The notes beneath the pieces are model-generated. The model had not been told where the DNA came from and did not search any database. It saw only the letters and a list, made by a program, of their open reading frames with translations. A program made the translations under genes and the position numbers. Shown piece after piece: positions 13,513-22,131 of a DNA stretch of 24,142 nucleotides (positions are counted from its first letter, which is position 1; the number at the start of each line of letters is the position of its first letter). The stretch spans positions 1 to 24,142 of the forward strand of contig JAITNU010000130.1 of assembly GCA_031290325.1 (NCBI GenBank). The letters run 5' to 3'. Source of the DNA: Treponema sp. Its GTDB lineage: Bacteria > Spirochaetota > Spirochaetia > Treponematales > Breznakiellaceae.

Positions 13513-15978
13513 TCAGGAATACAAAAAACGGTCTATCTCCCGGAGGATAGTTTCAAAGGCATGAAAACTCCTCCGTGTTTCAGGCAGGGAGCGGAGGAAG
13601 TATTCGCCGTAGCGTTTATGGAGGATCCGCCCGTCCAGGACGGCTACTACCCCATGATCGCTGGAACGGCGCATGAGCCTGCCAAAGCCCTGCTTGAATT
13701 TCATCACCGATTCGGGGAGGGATAGTTCCATGAAAGCATTGCCCCCCCGCTTTTCCAGGGCCTCGCAGCGAGCCTCAAAAACCGGTTCCCTGGGGGTTCT
13801 GAAGGGCAGGCGGCAGAGGATCACGAGACGGAGGGTGTCTCCAGGGGCATCCACCCCTTCCCAGAATGAATCGGTGGCAAAGAGCACACTCTGTTCATCC
13901 TTTAAAAAGGTCTGTAAAAGACGGGTCCGATCATCATCCCCCTGTTTAAGGCAGCGGATCCCCGCTTCTTCCAGCATTGGACGAGCGGCATTGTAAGCGC
14001 TCCGCAGCGCTTCATAAGAGGTGAAGAGGACGAGGGCTGAACCTCCGGCGCTGAGGGTCAGTTCTGTTGCGGCCTTGTCCACAAAATTCTGGTAGGTCCC
14101 CTGGTCGGGAAGGGGTGCGTCTGCCGGGATTGCCAGCAGCACCGAAGACGAGTAGGGAAAAGGGGAGTGGAACTGCCCGATACCCACCTGCTTGTCGGTT
14201 ACGAGGCTGATCCCGCAGCGGTTTTTCCAGTAGTCAAAGGAATCGGCCACGGTTAAGGTGGCAGATACGCAGATCACGGTTTTGTTGGGTTGAAAGAGGG
14301 CATCCCGCAGCACAGGAGCCACATCAATAGGTGTTACCGTAAACATAGCCCATGCGCCCCTATCTATGGTGCCGCTGTGCCGTTCTATCCACAACACCTC
14401 GGCGCTTCGTTCTTTAAATTCGATAAAAGAAGTGCAAAGACTCACGATGCTTTCAAGACGCCGGAGTATGGATTTGATCTCCCACACCGCAGGATCATCC
14501 TCGAATTGGGCGGAAAGGCTTTCCAGCATGTTCCGTATGATCGTAACCAGGGTGGTGATAGCCTTACGAAGGGCGGCAAAATGGGGAACCAGGGCTGCCT
14601 GAATGATCGCGTCCCGGGCCGGGGTTAAACGGAAGACCCCTTCCCGCTGACAGAGTTCCAGGGCGGACTGGTCCAGGGTCTCTGTGAGATCCCGGATACG
14701 TTGTATAGCAGTCTCGAAGGTGTCGTATTTTGCTTCGATGCTAGTGATGTCCCCGGAAATCTGGGCTACAAGACGAACCAGCAGGCCCATACGGTTCCCC
14801 CGGCGGTTGCGGTAGAGCCGCCCCAACTGGCGATATATCCCCAGACGGCTGAATTCCTTTGAAAAGAAGGACGTGGCCGCCCCCTCCACCGTATGGGCCT
14901 CGTCGATGATGACCCGCTTGTAGGGGGGAAGCACCACCGTACTATCGTAACCCGCGCCCTCGTGCCGGGCGGCAAGGTCCGCAAAGAGGAGATGGTGATT
15001 CACCACGAGGATCCGGGCGTCCGCAGATTCCTTACGGAGGGCAAGCACAAAACAGCGTTCCCGCTCAGAGCAGCGCATTCCCATACAGAGATCCGTCTCA
15101 GAACATACCCGGGACCACAGACCTCCAGAAGGCATGAACGGCAGGTCAGAACGGCTGCCCGTGGCAGTGGTCTCTGCCCAGGCACGCATTGCCGCAAGGT
15201 CCTCCTGCTCTGCATCCTCAAGGCCCGGCTCACCGAGGGCATCGGCAAGGCGGCGGCGGCAGAGGTAATTCCCCCGCCCCTTTATGAGCACCGTCTTCAC
15301 CTTCTTTTTCATGGTCGCAGTAACCAGGGGGATGTCCTTTTCGTAGAGCTGCTGCTGTAAGGTAATGGTGGCCGTGGAAATGACGATCCGTTCATCGTTG
15401 AGCAGGGCATAGCTCAGGCCCGGGAGCAGGTACGCAAAGGACTTGCCCACCCCGGTTCCCGCTTCTGCAGCGATGAGGGCATTCTCGTTAAAGCCCCTGA
15501 TGATGAGGCGCATCAGATCAAGCTGGGATTGGCGTTTCTCATAGACAGGAAGCTGCTTGGCTATGGCCCCGCCTGCTTCCAGGGTGGCGATAATCGCGGC
15601 AGCGTCAAGCTGCTGCATGATCCGTTTCGCCGTAGGTTCCGCCACCACATAGACCTTGTCCACCCGGTTATCCACGATGAAGCAGCCTATCCCCTCGTCA
15701 GCAGCCCGTGCCGCTATGGCAAGATCATTATCGCTGGGGGTCAGAAAACCCGATGGGTGGTTGTGGATAAACACATCAGGGAGAGGACCGTCGCGGGATC
15801 GTTTATACAGGGCAAGGACCGAGTCCTCATTACCGCGAGCTGCGATCTCAAGTTTCACCACCAGGCCCTTCTCATCGAGGAAACCAAGGGCAAAGACCTC
15901 ATTCCCCCCAGCATCCTTAATTTCAGCTTTGAGCCGCGTTCTGCATTGTTCAGAAAAACGTTTTATGCTCTGCACCAT
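13513..15978 (-). CDS. DinG-family Fe-S helicase with an N-terminal RadC-like JAMM (JAB) domain
   Basis: 821 residues in two parts. Residues ~25-115 look like a RadC/JAB metalloprotease-fold domain: a hydrophobic strand VFALGFLDEKG, a possible metal-ligand Glu44, then HNHPSGFLTPSDND (72-85), which has the complete His-x-His-x7-Ser-x2-Asp zinc motif, and GCFIVDNRVDKVYVV. From ~145 it is an XPD/DinG superfamily 2 helicase: Walker A EAGTGVGKS (172-180), ISTATITLQQQL, four likely Fe-S cysteines (240, 298, 303, 309), VVNHHLLFADL, IIDEAHTVEG (DEAH at 359-362), then FATDSFWEGVDAPG and FKQGFGRLMRR. DinG proteins are 5'-3' helicases for R-loops and replication forks. Firmicute forms carry an exonuclease domain at this end, not JAMM. 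A possible -10 TATAGT lies at 15998-16003; AAGGA precedes the ATG closely. Confidence 0.92.
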   Translation of the reverse strand: MVQSIKRFSEQCRTRLKAEIKDAGGNEVFALGFLDEKGLVVKLEIAARGNEDSVLALYKRSRDGPLPDVFIHNHPSGFLTPSDNDLAIAARAADEGIGCFIVDNRVDKVYVVAEPTAKRIMQQLDAAAIIATLEAGGAIAKQLPVYEKRQSQLDLMRLIIRGFNENALIAAEAGTGVGKSFAYLLPGLSYALLNDERIVISTATITLQQQLYEKDIPLVTATMKKKVKTVLIKGRGNYLCRRRLADALGEPGLEDAEQEDLAAMRAWAETTATGSRSDLPFMPSGGLWSRVCSETDLCMGMRCSERERCFVLALRKESADARILVVNHHLLFADLAARHEGAGYDSTVVLPPYKRVIIDEAHTVEGAATSFFSKEFSRLGIYRQLGRLYRNRRGNRMGLLVRLVAQISGDITSIEAKYDTFETAIQRIRDLTETLDQSALELCQREGVFRLTPARDAIIQAALVPHFAALRKAITTLVTIIRNMLESLSAQFEDDPAVWEIKSILRRLESIVSLCTSFIEFKERSAEVLWIERHSGTIDRGAWAMFTVTPIDVAPVLRDALFQPNKTVICVSATLTVADSFDYWKNRCGISLVTDKQVGIGQFHSPFPYSSSVLLAIPADAPLPDQGTYQNFVDKAATELTLSAGGSALVLFTSYEALRSAYNAARPMLEEAGIRCLKQGDDDRTRLLQTFLKDEQSVLFATDSFWEGVDAPGDTLRLVILCRLPFRTPREPVFEARCEALEKRGGNAFMELSLPESVMKFKQGFGRLMRRSSDHGVVAVLDGRILHKRYGEYFLRSLPETRRSFHAFETILREIDRFLYS

Positions 15979-16013
15979 TGTTCCTTAATAAAAGGATACT
16001 ATACTCATCCAAT

Positions 16014-19000
16014 CTAATCCACTGCCTTCATGGAATCGGCCATGGGTATGTTCCTGAGCTTCTTCAGCATGAGCAGATCCACCAGGGCGGAAAAGAACAG
16101 GGTGATGAGGGCGGAGATGATAAAACTAATGGGGAAGATGCGCCGCCCGAACATGAGGTCGGTGTTCTCCGCCACACCGATGATGAAGCGGTGCAAGGGG
16201 ATGCCCAGGAGCAGCCCTGCAAGGGCGCCGATGATGCTCAACACCGTGATTTCCCGGAATATATAGGCCGCTGCTTCCCCCTGATAAAAGCCCAGAACCC
16301 TGAGCGTGGCGATTTCCCGGCTCCGTTCATTGATGTTGATGTTGGTTAGGTTGTAGAGCACGATCATGGCAAGCCCGCCGGCGGCAAAGATGAGGACCAG
16401 CACGACAAAGCCGATACTTCCCAGGAGCTGGTTGTAAGAGTCCTGGATCTGGGAGAGGAATTCCGCACCCATCACCGAATCGTTTGCGAGGATGCGGGCA
16501 ATGAGGGCGTCCTGTTCACCGGCCTTGTGTATGCCGGTCCGGACCAAAAGGGTTCTGAAGCGCAGGCCGCCGCCGAATTGTTCACCGTACAGCAGGGGAC
16601 CAACATAGACCGCGCTGCCCACGTAGTGCTCCGTAGTACCTGAGAGGGTAAAGGAACCCCGCTTCCCCCCGGTGTTTTCCAGGATGAAGGTATCCCCCAC
16701 GCGGAGCTTGAGGATTTCCGCCATCTTTTCGGTGAGCACCACCGAGGCATCGGTAAAGGGGAGGGCCGTACCGGCGCTCCGGTCCCGGAGGGTGATAAAC
16801 CGGGGTAAGTCCTCCGGGGTTTGGGGGACCAGGACCGAGACTGGGAACCGTTCATCACCCTGTATGACATAGCCTGATTCGCTATGGATCGCGGTCCAGC
16901 TTTGAACCGGATCCCCGCCTTGTGAAGCAGAACCGGTGAGCGTGGCGAGGATCCCGGTAAGCTGCGGGGTATCTGCCGCCAGTTCAACCTGTAAATCGTA
17001 GCGCAGGATCTCCTCAAAGTGCGTCCGGGCAATATTGGTCATTGAATCCCGCAGCCCAAAGGCCGCGACCATGAGGGAGGTACAGCCTGCAATGCCGGTG
17101 ATGGTCATAAAAAAGTGTTTCTTATGGCGGATGAGGTTCCGGGCAGTGACCTTGTGGGTAAAGCGCATCCGTTTCCAGATGAAGGGGAGGTATTCCAGGA
17201 AGATCCGCTTCCCCGACTTCGGCGTTCTGGGGAGCATGAGGCGGGCCGGTTTTTCCCAGAGGGAGTGATAACAGGCATACACGGTTGCTCCCATGGTGCA
17301 GGTGAGTACCAGGCCGCAGGCGATAAGCCCGAAGGGCCAGTTGAATTGGGTTACCAGCGGGGGCAGATGATACATGGTGGCAAAGGCGTTGTATATGATG
17401 ATAGGCAGCCCCTGGAACCCGCAGACCATGCCCGTAGCAGAACCCAGCACACCGGTGGACCCGCAGTATATCAGATACTTCCCGAGAATCGTCCGTTTCT
17501 GGTATCCCAGGGCCTTCAGGGTTCCAATCTGAATACGCTCCTCCTCAACCATGCGGGTCATGGTGGTCAGGGCCACCAGCGCGGCAATGAGGAGGAAAAA
17601 CACCGGGAACACCGTTGCCACATCGGCGATCTTTTCACTATTGGCCTTGAAATACCTGCATCCCACATTGGCGTTCCGGTCCAGTACATACCATTCCGGC
17701 TGGTCAATGGTGATATCCGTGATACTCCGCCGGGCTTCTGCCAACTGTGCCCCCCCTGCGTTCAGTTCCCTTTGGGCCTTTGCCTGAGCCGCCGCATACT
17801 CAGCTTCCCCAGCAGCAAGTTTCCGCCGAGCCGCTTCAAGCCCTTCCCAGCCCCTGGCGATTTCCGCCTCAGCAGCCGCAAGCTCCTCCTCAGCAGCGGC
17901 GAATTCCCCTGCTGCCTGGGTCTTCCCCGCTTCCAGTAAACGCCGCCCCTGGTGCAGCTCCTGTTCCTTTTCACTCACCAGGGCAAACCCCACCTGATAC
18001 GCGGTAGCGCCTTCATCATATTGCGTCACCCCCTTGCGCGCCCCGGGGAAGAGCATCTTGAGCCAGGAAGTACGGGTCTTTTCCACCTGGGGTTTTGCCG
18101 CGTCAAGCTGGGCCTTCGTGTCTGCCAGCATCTGTTTTGCCGCCCCAAGCTCCGCTTCACCCAGCAGCAGCTCCCGTTCATTATCCACCAGTTCCCTTAC
18201 AACCCGCTGCCGTTCCTGGGCAAGGGCAGCACGGCCCTGGGCAACCCGGGTTTCAGCCTCCTGGAGTTCCGCCTCCCCTGCGGCAAGTTCCGCGGCTCCT
18301 GCGTCCAGCCGTGCACGAGCCGCCGCCAGTTCACGGGCCGCGCTGGTCCGGGCCTTGGCGTACTCAGCCTCTGCCTGGGCAATGCCGTTTGCCGCCCTAT
18401 TCCGGGCTTCCGCGAGGATCCCCTCCCGGCGCAGTACCGACCGTTCCGTGCCCAATGTTTTGATAGCCGCCACCGCCTCATCAATATGGGCCTGATAAGG
18501 CTCTGTAAAGGCCAAGAGGGAGGAGGCGCCTTTCACGGTAATGAAAAAATCAGTGTACACCGGCAGTTTGTAGCAGCCCTCGTCAATGTACATCACCGCA
18601 GAAAGCCGCCCATTCCCGATACTGCTCGGCTCCCGTTCAATGGAAATATACAGCGGGCTTTTGACAATGCCGGTAACGGTAAATTCCGTAACCCCGTAGG
18701 TCTCCCCCTGATCAGGAGCCTGTATGGTCAGCACCGTCCCGATAGCAAGGTGCTCAAAGAAACCACCCCCTTCCTGCACGAGACATTCATCTTCCTTTTC
18801 CGGTATACGGCCCTGGATCAGTTCTATGCGGTTGATAAAGTCCTGGTCCTGGAGCTTCCCCAGGGGGAGTCCGTAAATCCGGGTACCCAGGACCCTATCC
18901 TCTGCCTGGACCAGCGCATCGGTACTATAGACCCCTTGTATCCCCCGGACCACCTCAAGCCCGGCCAGGGCGTCCTGATCTTGCCTGGTGAGCCCCATAG

Positions 19001-19211
19001 TTGCCTTGATGAAAATGTCCATCATGTTGGCGTTATCGAAGTAGCGATCCACCGAGACTTTCATGTCCGGAGTCGTTGCCAGGAGCCCTGATAGAAACCC
19101 GACCCCCAGGCTGACAATGCCGAAGATCGCTGCGAAGCGTCCAAAACTCTGTTTGATTTCCCGGATTATGGTTTTACAATATGTTTTACCGAAAGATGAG
19201 GACCGCTTCAT
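16014..19211 (-). CDS. FtsX/MacB-type ABC transporter permease with long coiled-coil hairpin
   Basis: 1065 residues. An N-terminal membrane helix (about 26-46, FAAIFGIVSLGVGFLSGLL) is followed by an extracytoplasmic domain (~50-260). Residues ~265-500 form an Ala/Glu-rich coiled coil (e.g. ELAAGEAELQEAE and AAAEEELAAAEAEIARG). It is split by WLKMLFPGARKGVTQYDEG, so it probably folds back as an antiparallel hairpin. Two FtsX cores follow: around 530-660 (FPVFFLLIAALVALTTMTRM, then GTLKALGYQKRTIL) and 925-1050 (GFVVLVLIFAAGGLAMIVLY, then REIATLRVLGF). Proteins of this layout are type VII ABC systems that move lipids, lipoproteins or peptides or transmit force across the envelope; the substrate is unknown. 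The ATG directly follows the ATPase stop codon. Frames read from the opposite strand in the GC-rich coil are not genes. Confidence 0.9.
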   Translation of the reverse strand: MKRSSSFGKTYCKTIIREIKQSFGRFAAIFGIVSLGVGFLSGLLATTPDMKVSVDRYFDNANMMDIFIKATMGLTRQDQDALAGLEVVRGIQGVYSTDALVQAEDRVLGTRIYGLPLGKLQDQDFINRIELIQGRIPEKEDECLVQEGGGFFEHLAIGTVLTIQAPDQGETYGVTEFTVTGIVKSPLYISIEREPSSIGNGRLSAVMYIDEGCYKLPVYTDFFITVKGASSLLAFTEPYQAHIDEAVAAIKTLGTERSVLRREGILAEARNRAANGIAQAEAEYAKARTSAARELAAARARLDAGAAELAAGEAELQEAETRVAQGRAALAQERQRVVRELVDNERELLLGEAELGAAKQMLADTKAQLDAAKPQVEKTRTSWLKMLFPGARKGVTQYDEGATAYQVGFALVSEKEQELHQGRRLLEAGKTQAAGEFAAAEEELAAAEAEIARGWEGLEAARRKLAAGEAEYAAAQAKAQRELNAGGAQLAEARRSITDITIDQPEWYVLDRNANVGCRYFKANSEKIADVATVFPVFFLLIAALVALTTMTRMVEEERIQIGTLKALGYQKRTILGKYLIYCGSTGVLGSATGMVCGFQGLPIIIYNAFATMYHLPPLVTQFNWPFGLIACGLVLTCTMGATVYACYHSLWEKPARLMLPRTPKSGKRIFLEYLPFIWKRMRFTHKVTARNLIRHKKHFFMTITGIAGCTSLMVAAFGLRDSMTNIARTHFEEILRYDLQVELAADTPQLTGILATLTGSASQGGDPVQSWTAIHSESGYVIQGDERFPVSVLVPQTPEDLPRFITLRDRSAGTALPFTDASVVLTEKMAEILKLRVGDTFILENTGGKRGSFTLSGTTEHYVGSAVYVGPLLYGEQFGGGLRFRTLLVRTGIHKAGEQDALIARILANDSVMGAEFLSQIQDSYNQLLGSIGFVVLVLIFAAGGLAMIVLYNLTNININERSREIATLRVLGFYQGEAAAYIFREITVLSIIGALAGLLLGIPLHRFIIGVAENTDLMFGRRIFPISFIISALITLFFSALVDLLMLKKLRNIPMADSMKAVD

Positions 19212-19913
19212 TTACCATTCGACCTCAGCAACCGGAAGGGGATGTTCATTAGTGGCGATCTGCTGAATCTGCCCGTTTTTGATATGAATCACCCGGTCCG
19301 CCATAGCTGCAATAGCCTGGTTGTGGGTAATCACGATAACGGTCCTGCCCATAGTACGGCAGCTATCCTGGAGGAGCTGCAAGATATGTTTTCCCGTATG
19401 GTAATCCAGGGCACCGGTCGGTTCATCGCAGAGGAGGATCTTGGGGTTTTTGGCCAAGGCCCGTGCAATAGCCACCCGCTGCTGCTCCCCTCCTGAAAGC
19501 TGGGCAGGAAAGTTGTTCATCCTGTCTGCAAGCCCCACTGCCGCCAGGGTCTGCCGGGGGTTCTGGGGGTCCCGGGATATCTCCGAGGCGAGTTCCACGT
19601 TTTCAAGGGCCGTCAGGTTCTGTATCAGGTTATAAAACTGAAACACAAAGCCCACATCATAGCGCCGGTAATCTGTGAGGTAGTGTTCATTCAACCCGCT
19701 GATGATCTGGTTATCCAGGAGGATAGTCCCGCTATCACAAGAATCCATCCCCCCCAGCATATTAAGCAGGGTCGTCTTCCCCGCACCGCTCGGCCCCAGG
19801 ATCACACAGAATTCACTTTTTTCAATGGAAAAGCTGATATGGTCCGCGGCAATGATCTTATGTTCCCCTGAAGCATAATACTTACACACGTTCTTAAATT
19901 CGACATACCCCAT
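19212..19913 (-). CDS. LolD/MacB-type ABC transporter ATP-binding protein
   Basis: This is the ATPase partner of the FtsX-type permease that follows without a gap. All motifs are present in 233 residues: Walker A GPSGAGKTT, Q-loop FVFQFYNLIQNLTALENV, signature LSGGEQQRVAIARAL, Walker B ILLCDEPTGALD and H-loop VIVITHNQAIAAMADR. The FYNLI..LTA.ENV Q-loop context is typical of the LolD/MacB/FtsE export group. The ATG at 19911-19913 (MGYVEFKNV) has a strong AAGGGGG six to seven bases upstream. A longer frame to 19970 would add 19 unrelated residues over the upstream repeats, so I rejected it. A TATAAT lies at 19985-19990, overlapping the stop of the protease gene, but no good -35 is seen. Confidence 0.95.
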   Translation of the reverse strand: MGYVEFKNVCKYYASGEHKIIAADHISFSIEKSEFCVILGPSGAGKTTLLNMLGGMDSCDSGTILLDNQIISGLNEHYLTDYRRYDVGFVFQFYNLIQNLTALENVELASEISRDPQNPRQTLAAVGLADRMNNFPAQLSGGEQQRVAIARALAKNPKILLCDEPTGALDYHTGKHILQLLQDSCRTMGRTVIVITHNQAIAAMADRVIHIKNGQIQQIATNEHPLPVAEVEW

Positions 19914-19932
19914 GCTACACCCCCTTTTTACG

Positions 19933-19950
19933 GGAACCACCTTCGGTTCC
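19933..19950 (-). repeat. Inverted repeat in the ABC-exporter leader
   Basis: GGAACC and GGTTCC flank six bases (a 6-bp stem), 19 bases before the ATPase start. It lies between the two 16-base direct repeats and the ribosome binding site, so it could be an operator half or a leader hairpin. Confidence 0.35.
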
Positions 19951-19953
19951 TTA

Positions 19954-19985
19954 CTCGAATGAACCCTCACTCCAGTGAACCCTCA
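19954..19985. repeat. Two tandem 16-base direct repeats upstream of the ABC exporter
   Basis: On the plus strand CTC(G/C)A(A/G)TGAACCCTCA occurs twice back to back (19954-19969 and 19970-19985) with 14 of 16 bases identical; the core TGAACCCTCA is exact. The repeats end at a TATAAT (minus strand) that may be the exporter -10 box, so they would lie just downstream of it. They could be a repressor operator or a simple duplication. Confidence 0.5.
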
Positions 19986-20585
19986 TTATATACCAATGGC
20001 ATAGACAAAGACATTATACAGGCCATGTGCCCAGGCAAGCCCGTGGAGGGAATGCTGTTTCATAAAAATAAGGGACAACAGCAGCCCCGCCAGGGCCGCG
20101 TTCAGCATCCCCCAGGGACCTTCATAGAGGTGGGAGAGGGAAAAAAGCAAACTGGGTCCCAAGACCCCCCTCCAGCGCCCATACTCCAGGCGCTGCAACA
20201 GATAGAAACGAAAGTAGCTTTCTTCCAGATAGCCGGTGCTCATACAGGACACCACCGCGACAAGCCACGGACCCAGGCCCTGGGGCGCTTCCACCAGGGT
20301 GGAAATGCCGGTACCACTCAGAGAGGATAGCACGGATACGCAGAACCCAATGAGCATGAGACCCGGCAGGGCCATGATGAAGGATAGGATATCCTGGAAA
20401 CAGGGCTTGCACCAATGGTCCCTGGTACGGGCCAGCAGATACCATATCAGCGCCAATGAGGGTACATCATAGACTATGATCCGGATCAGTTCCCGGTTCA
20501 TCGAAAAGGCGATCAGCTCCGGCAGCTCCTGGGGAATAGCCCCAGGCAGAAAAAGCACCAGATAGAGGATCAGGGATTCAATCAT
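19986..20585 (-). CDS. CPBP-family (CAAX/Abi) intramembrane metalloprotease
   Basis: A hydrophobic 199-residue protein with several membrane helices (e.g. ESLILYLVLFLPGAIPQ, IMALPGLMLIGFCVSVLSSL, WLVAVVSCMSTGYLEE). It has the three CPBP motifs: EESYFR (EExxxR), FSLSH (FxxxH) and HGLYN (HxxxN). These form the buried metal site of Rce1/CAAX-type glutamyl proteases. Bacterial members process or degrade membrane peptides, serve in bacteriocin self-immunity, or have no known target. I placed the start at ATG 20583-20585 (MIESLILY) because the 40 upstream residues of the open frame are not membrane-like; no clear ribosome binding site supports it. It precedes the ABC exporter genes on the same strand by 72 bases, so they may share function. 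Divergent from comEC. Confidence 0.82.
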   Translation of the reverse strand: MIESLILYLVLFLPGAIPQELPELIAFSMNRELIRIIVYDVPSLALIWYLLARTRDHWCKPCFQDILSFIMALPGLMLIGFCVSVLSSLSGTGISTLVEAPQGLGPWLVAVVSCMSTGYLEESYFRFYLLQRLEYGRWRGVLGPSLLFSLSHLYEGPWGMLNAALAGLLLSLIFMKQHSLHGLAWAHGLYNVFVYAIGI

Positions 20586-20679
20586 ACCAGTCGTATTACG
20601 TTCCACATAGGTATTATTACCGATAATCCGCTGTGTATCCAGCTCAAGCAATCCCCCTGGGCAGCGCCATATAGATACT

Positions 20680-22131
20680 ATGAAGCCAGTTCCTGTTGTA
20701 TGCACGGCCCTTGGAGCCGCGATAAGTTATTATGCCCGGGCGTTCCTGGGGGATAGGGGCGTACCGTGGTTCCTGGGTGTGCTTGGTGTGGGCATGGTCA
20801 GCCTTACCCTGGTTCTCGCCAATGCCCCGTGGTTCTTTCACTCCCCGGTGCGCTTCTGGCGGGCGATTCGGGTGTACAGTACTGCCTTTTCCATAGGGTT
20901 CACCCTGGGACTTGCCGCAGGGGTGTCTCAGCCGGTCCGCCTGGGATTGCCACAGGCCCAGGTCACCGGCATGTACGGAACCCTGGTAAACGATCCCCGG
21001 GCCTTTCAGGATGGCCGCGGTATGGGATACCTGGTCTTACAGAACATCCGGGGACCTGGGGGCATACGAAGCACTGCCAGGGGCAAGGCGCTGGTGTTTT
21101 TCCCTGCCGGTGCCATTCCCAGGCTCAGGGAATTCGGCAGGGCCAGCGAAGTCTTTATTGAAGGGGTCTTTCTCGCCCCCCAGGGTACGGACCCGGTCTT
21201 CCGGGCTGCTTCAGTACACATTGTCAAGCCTGCCCCGGCATGGGAACAGTTTCGGACTGGCATCCGCATAAACCTTATGGCACGATTGAGTCCCTATCCC
21301 TGGGGAGGACTGGCCCTGGCCCTGCTGCTGGGAGTGCGGGATACGCTTGATACAGGCCTGGCCCAGGGGTATCAGGAGGCCGGATGCTCCCATGTCCTGG
21401 CCCTGTCGGGGATGCATCTGGCCATTGTATCCGGGGTACTGGCCTTCTTCCTCCGCAAGCCCCTGGGTTTAAAGGGAGCTGCCCTGGCAGGGGCCGTGTT
21501 CGTCATAGGGTATATATACCTCATCGGGGACCTGCCTTCCCTCTACCGCGCTGCCCTCATGTACCTGCTGGGCGCCCTGGCGCTTATGGGTGCCTGGCCG
21601 AGGCAGCCGGCGCTGCTCCTGGGGATGAGTTTCCTCATTCAGATCATGGTATGGCCTGAATCAGGGTATACCCGTTCATTCATCCTTTCCTACCTGGCCC
21701 TCTGGGGTATCCTGGGTATTGGTGAAACCCTCTATGAGCTTATCCGGGGAAAGCTCCCGGACTTTCTGGCCCAGGGATTTTCCGCCTCTTTGGGGGCCTT
21801 CATCGCCACAGGGGCAGTCATATCCTGGTTCTTCGGTATGCTGCGTCCAGTGGGCATCATCGCAGGACTCCTCATCGTACCCCTCACCACCTTGTTCATG
21901 ATCGGGGCCATGGCTGCCCTGGTCCTGGAGGGTCTTGTGCCCATTGGCATGGTTCTTTCTCTGCTGTATGATGTACTTGAAGGGCTGGTTTCCCTTGCAG
22001 GCCGGGTGCCGGGACTGCCGGTTTCGGAACCGGTGTGGGTACTGGCAGCTTCTTTGGGTATATCAATACTGATTATGGTTTTAAACAACAGGCTGCGTGC
22101 CTTAAGGAACAATCTTGTCCCCTTTTCATAA
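20680..22131 (+). CDS. comEC: ComEC/Rec2-family DNA-uptake channel-like membrane protein (no metallo-beta-lactamase domain)
   Basis: 483 residues. Two or three N-terminal membrane helices (about 8-80) are followed by a soluble OB-like (DUF4131-type) segment (~85-185). The competence membrane domain runs from about 210: ALLLGVRDTLDTGLAQGYQE, the hallmark SHVLALSGMHLAIVSG (237-252), IYLIGDLPSLYRAALMYLL, then a series of helices including GLLIVPLTTLFMIGAMAALV. ComEC forms the inner-membrane channel for single-stranded DNA during transformation. The C-terminal metallo-beta-lactamase nuclease domain of long forms is absent; the protein stops after the last helix. The start at 20680 lacks a visible ribosome binding site. 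It overlaps rsmA by 17 bases. No other competence genes are in the window, so natural transformation is only a possibility. Confidence 0.88.
   Translation: MKPVPVVCTALGAAISYYARAFLGDRGVPWFLGVLGVGMVSLTLVLANAPWFFHSPVRFWRAIRVYSTAFSIGFTLGLAAGVSQPVRLGLPQAQVTGMYGTLVNDPRAFQDGRGMGYLVLQNIRGPGGIRSTARGKALVFFPAGAIPRLREFGRASEVFIEGVFLAPQGTDPVFRAASVHIVKPAPAWEQFRTGIRINLMARLSPYPWGGLALALLLGVRDTLDTGLAQGYQEAGCSHVLALSGMHLAIVSGVLAFFLRKPLGLKGAALAGAVFVIGYIYLIGDLPSLYRAALMYLLGALALMGAWPRQPALLLGMSFLIQIMVWPESGYTRSFILSYLALWGILGIGETLYELIRGKLPDFLAQGFSASLGAFIATGAVISWFFGMLRPVGIIAGLLIVPLTTLFMIGAMAALVLEGLVPIGMVLSLLYDVLEGLVSLAGRVPGLPVSEPVWVLAASLGISILIMVLNNRLRALRNNLVPFS

Noticed and set aside
17115..19091. Plus-strand frames of 274 and 379 residues opposite the ABC permease
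   Set aside because: Low-complexity Pro/Gln/Arg-rich products created by the Ala/Glu coiled-coil codons on the other strand.
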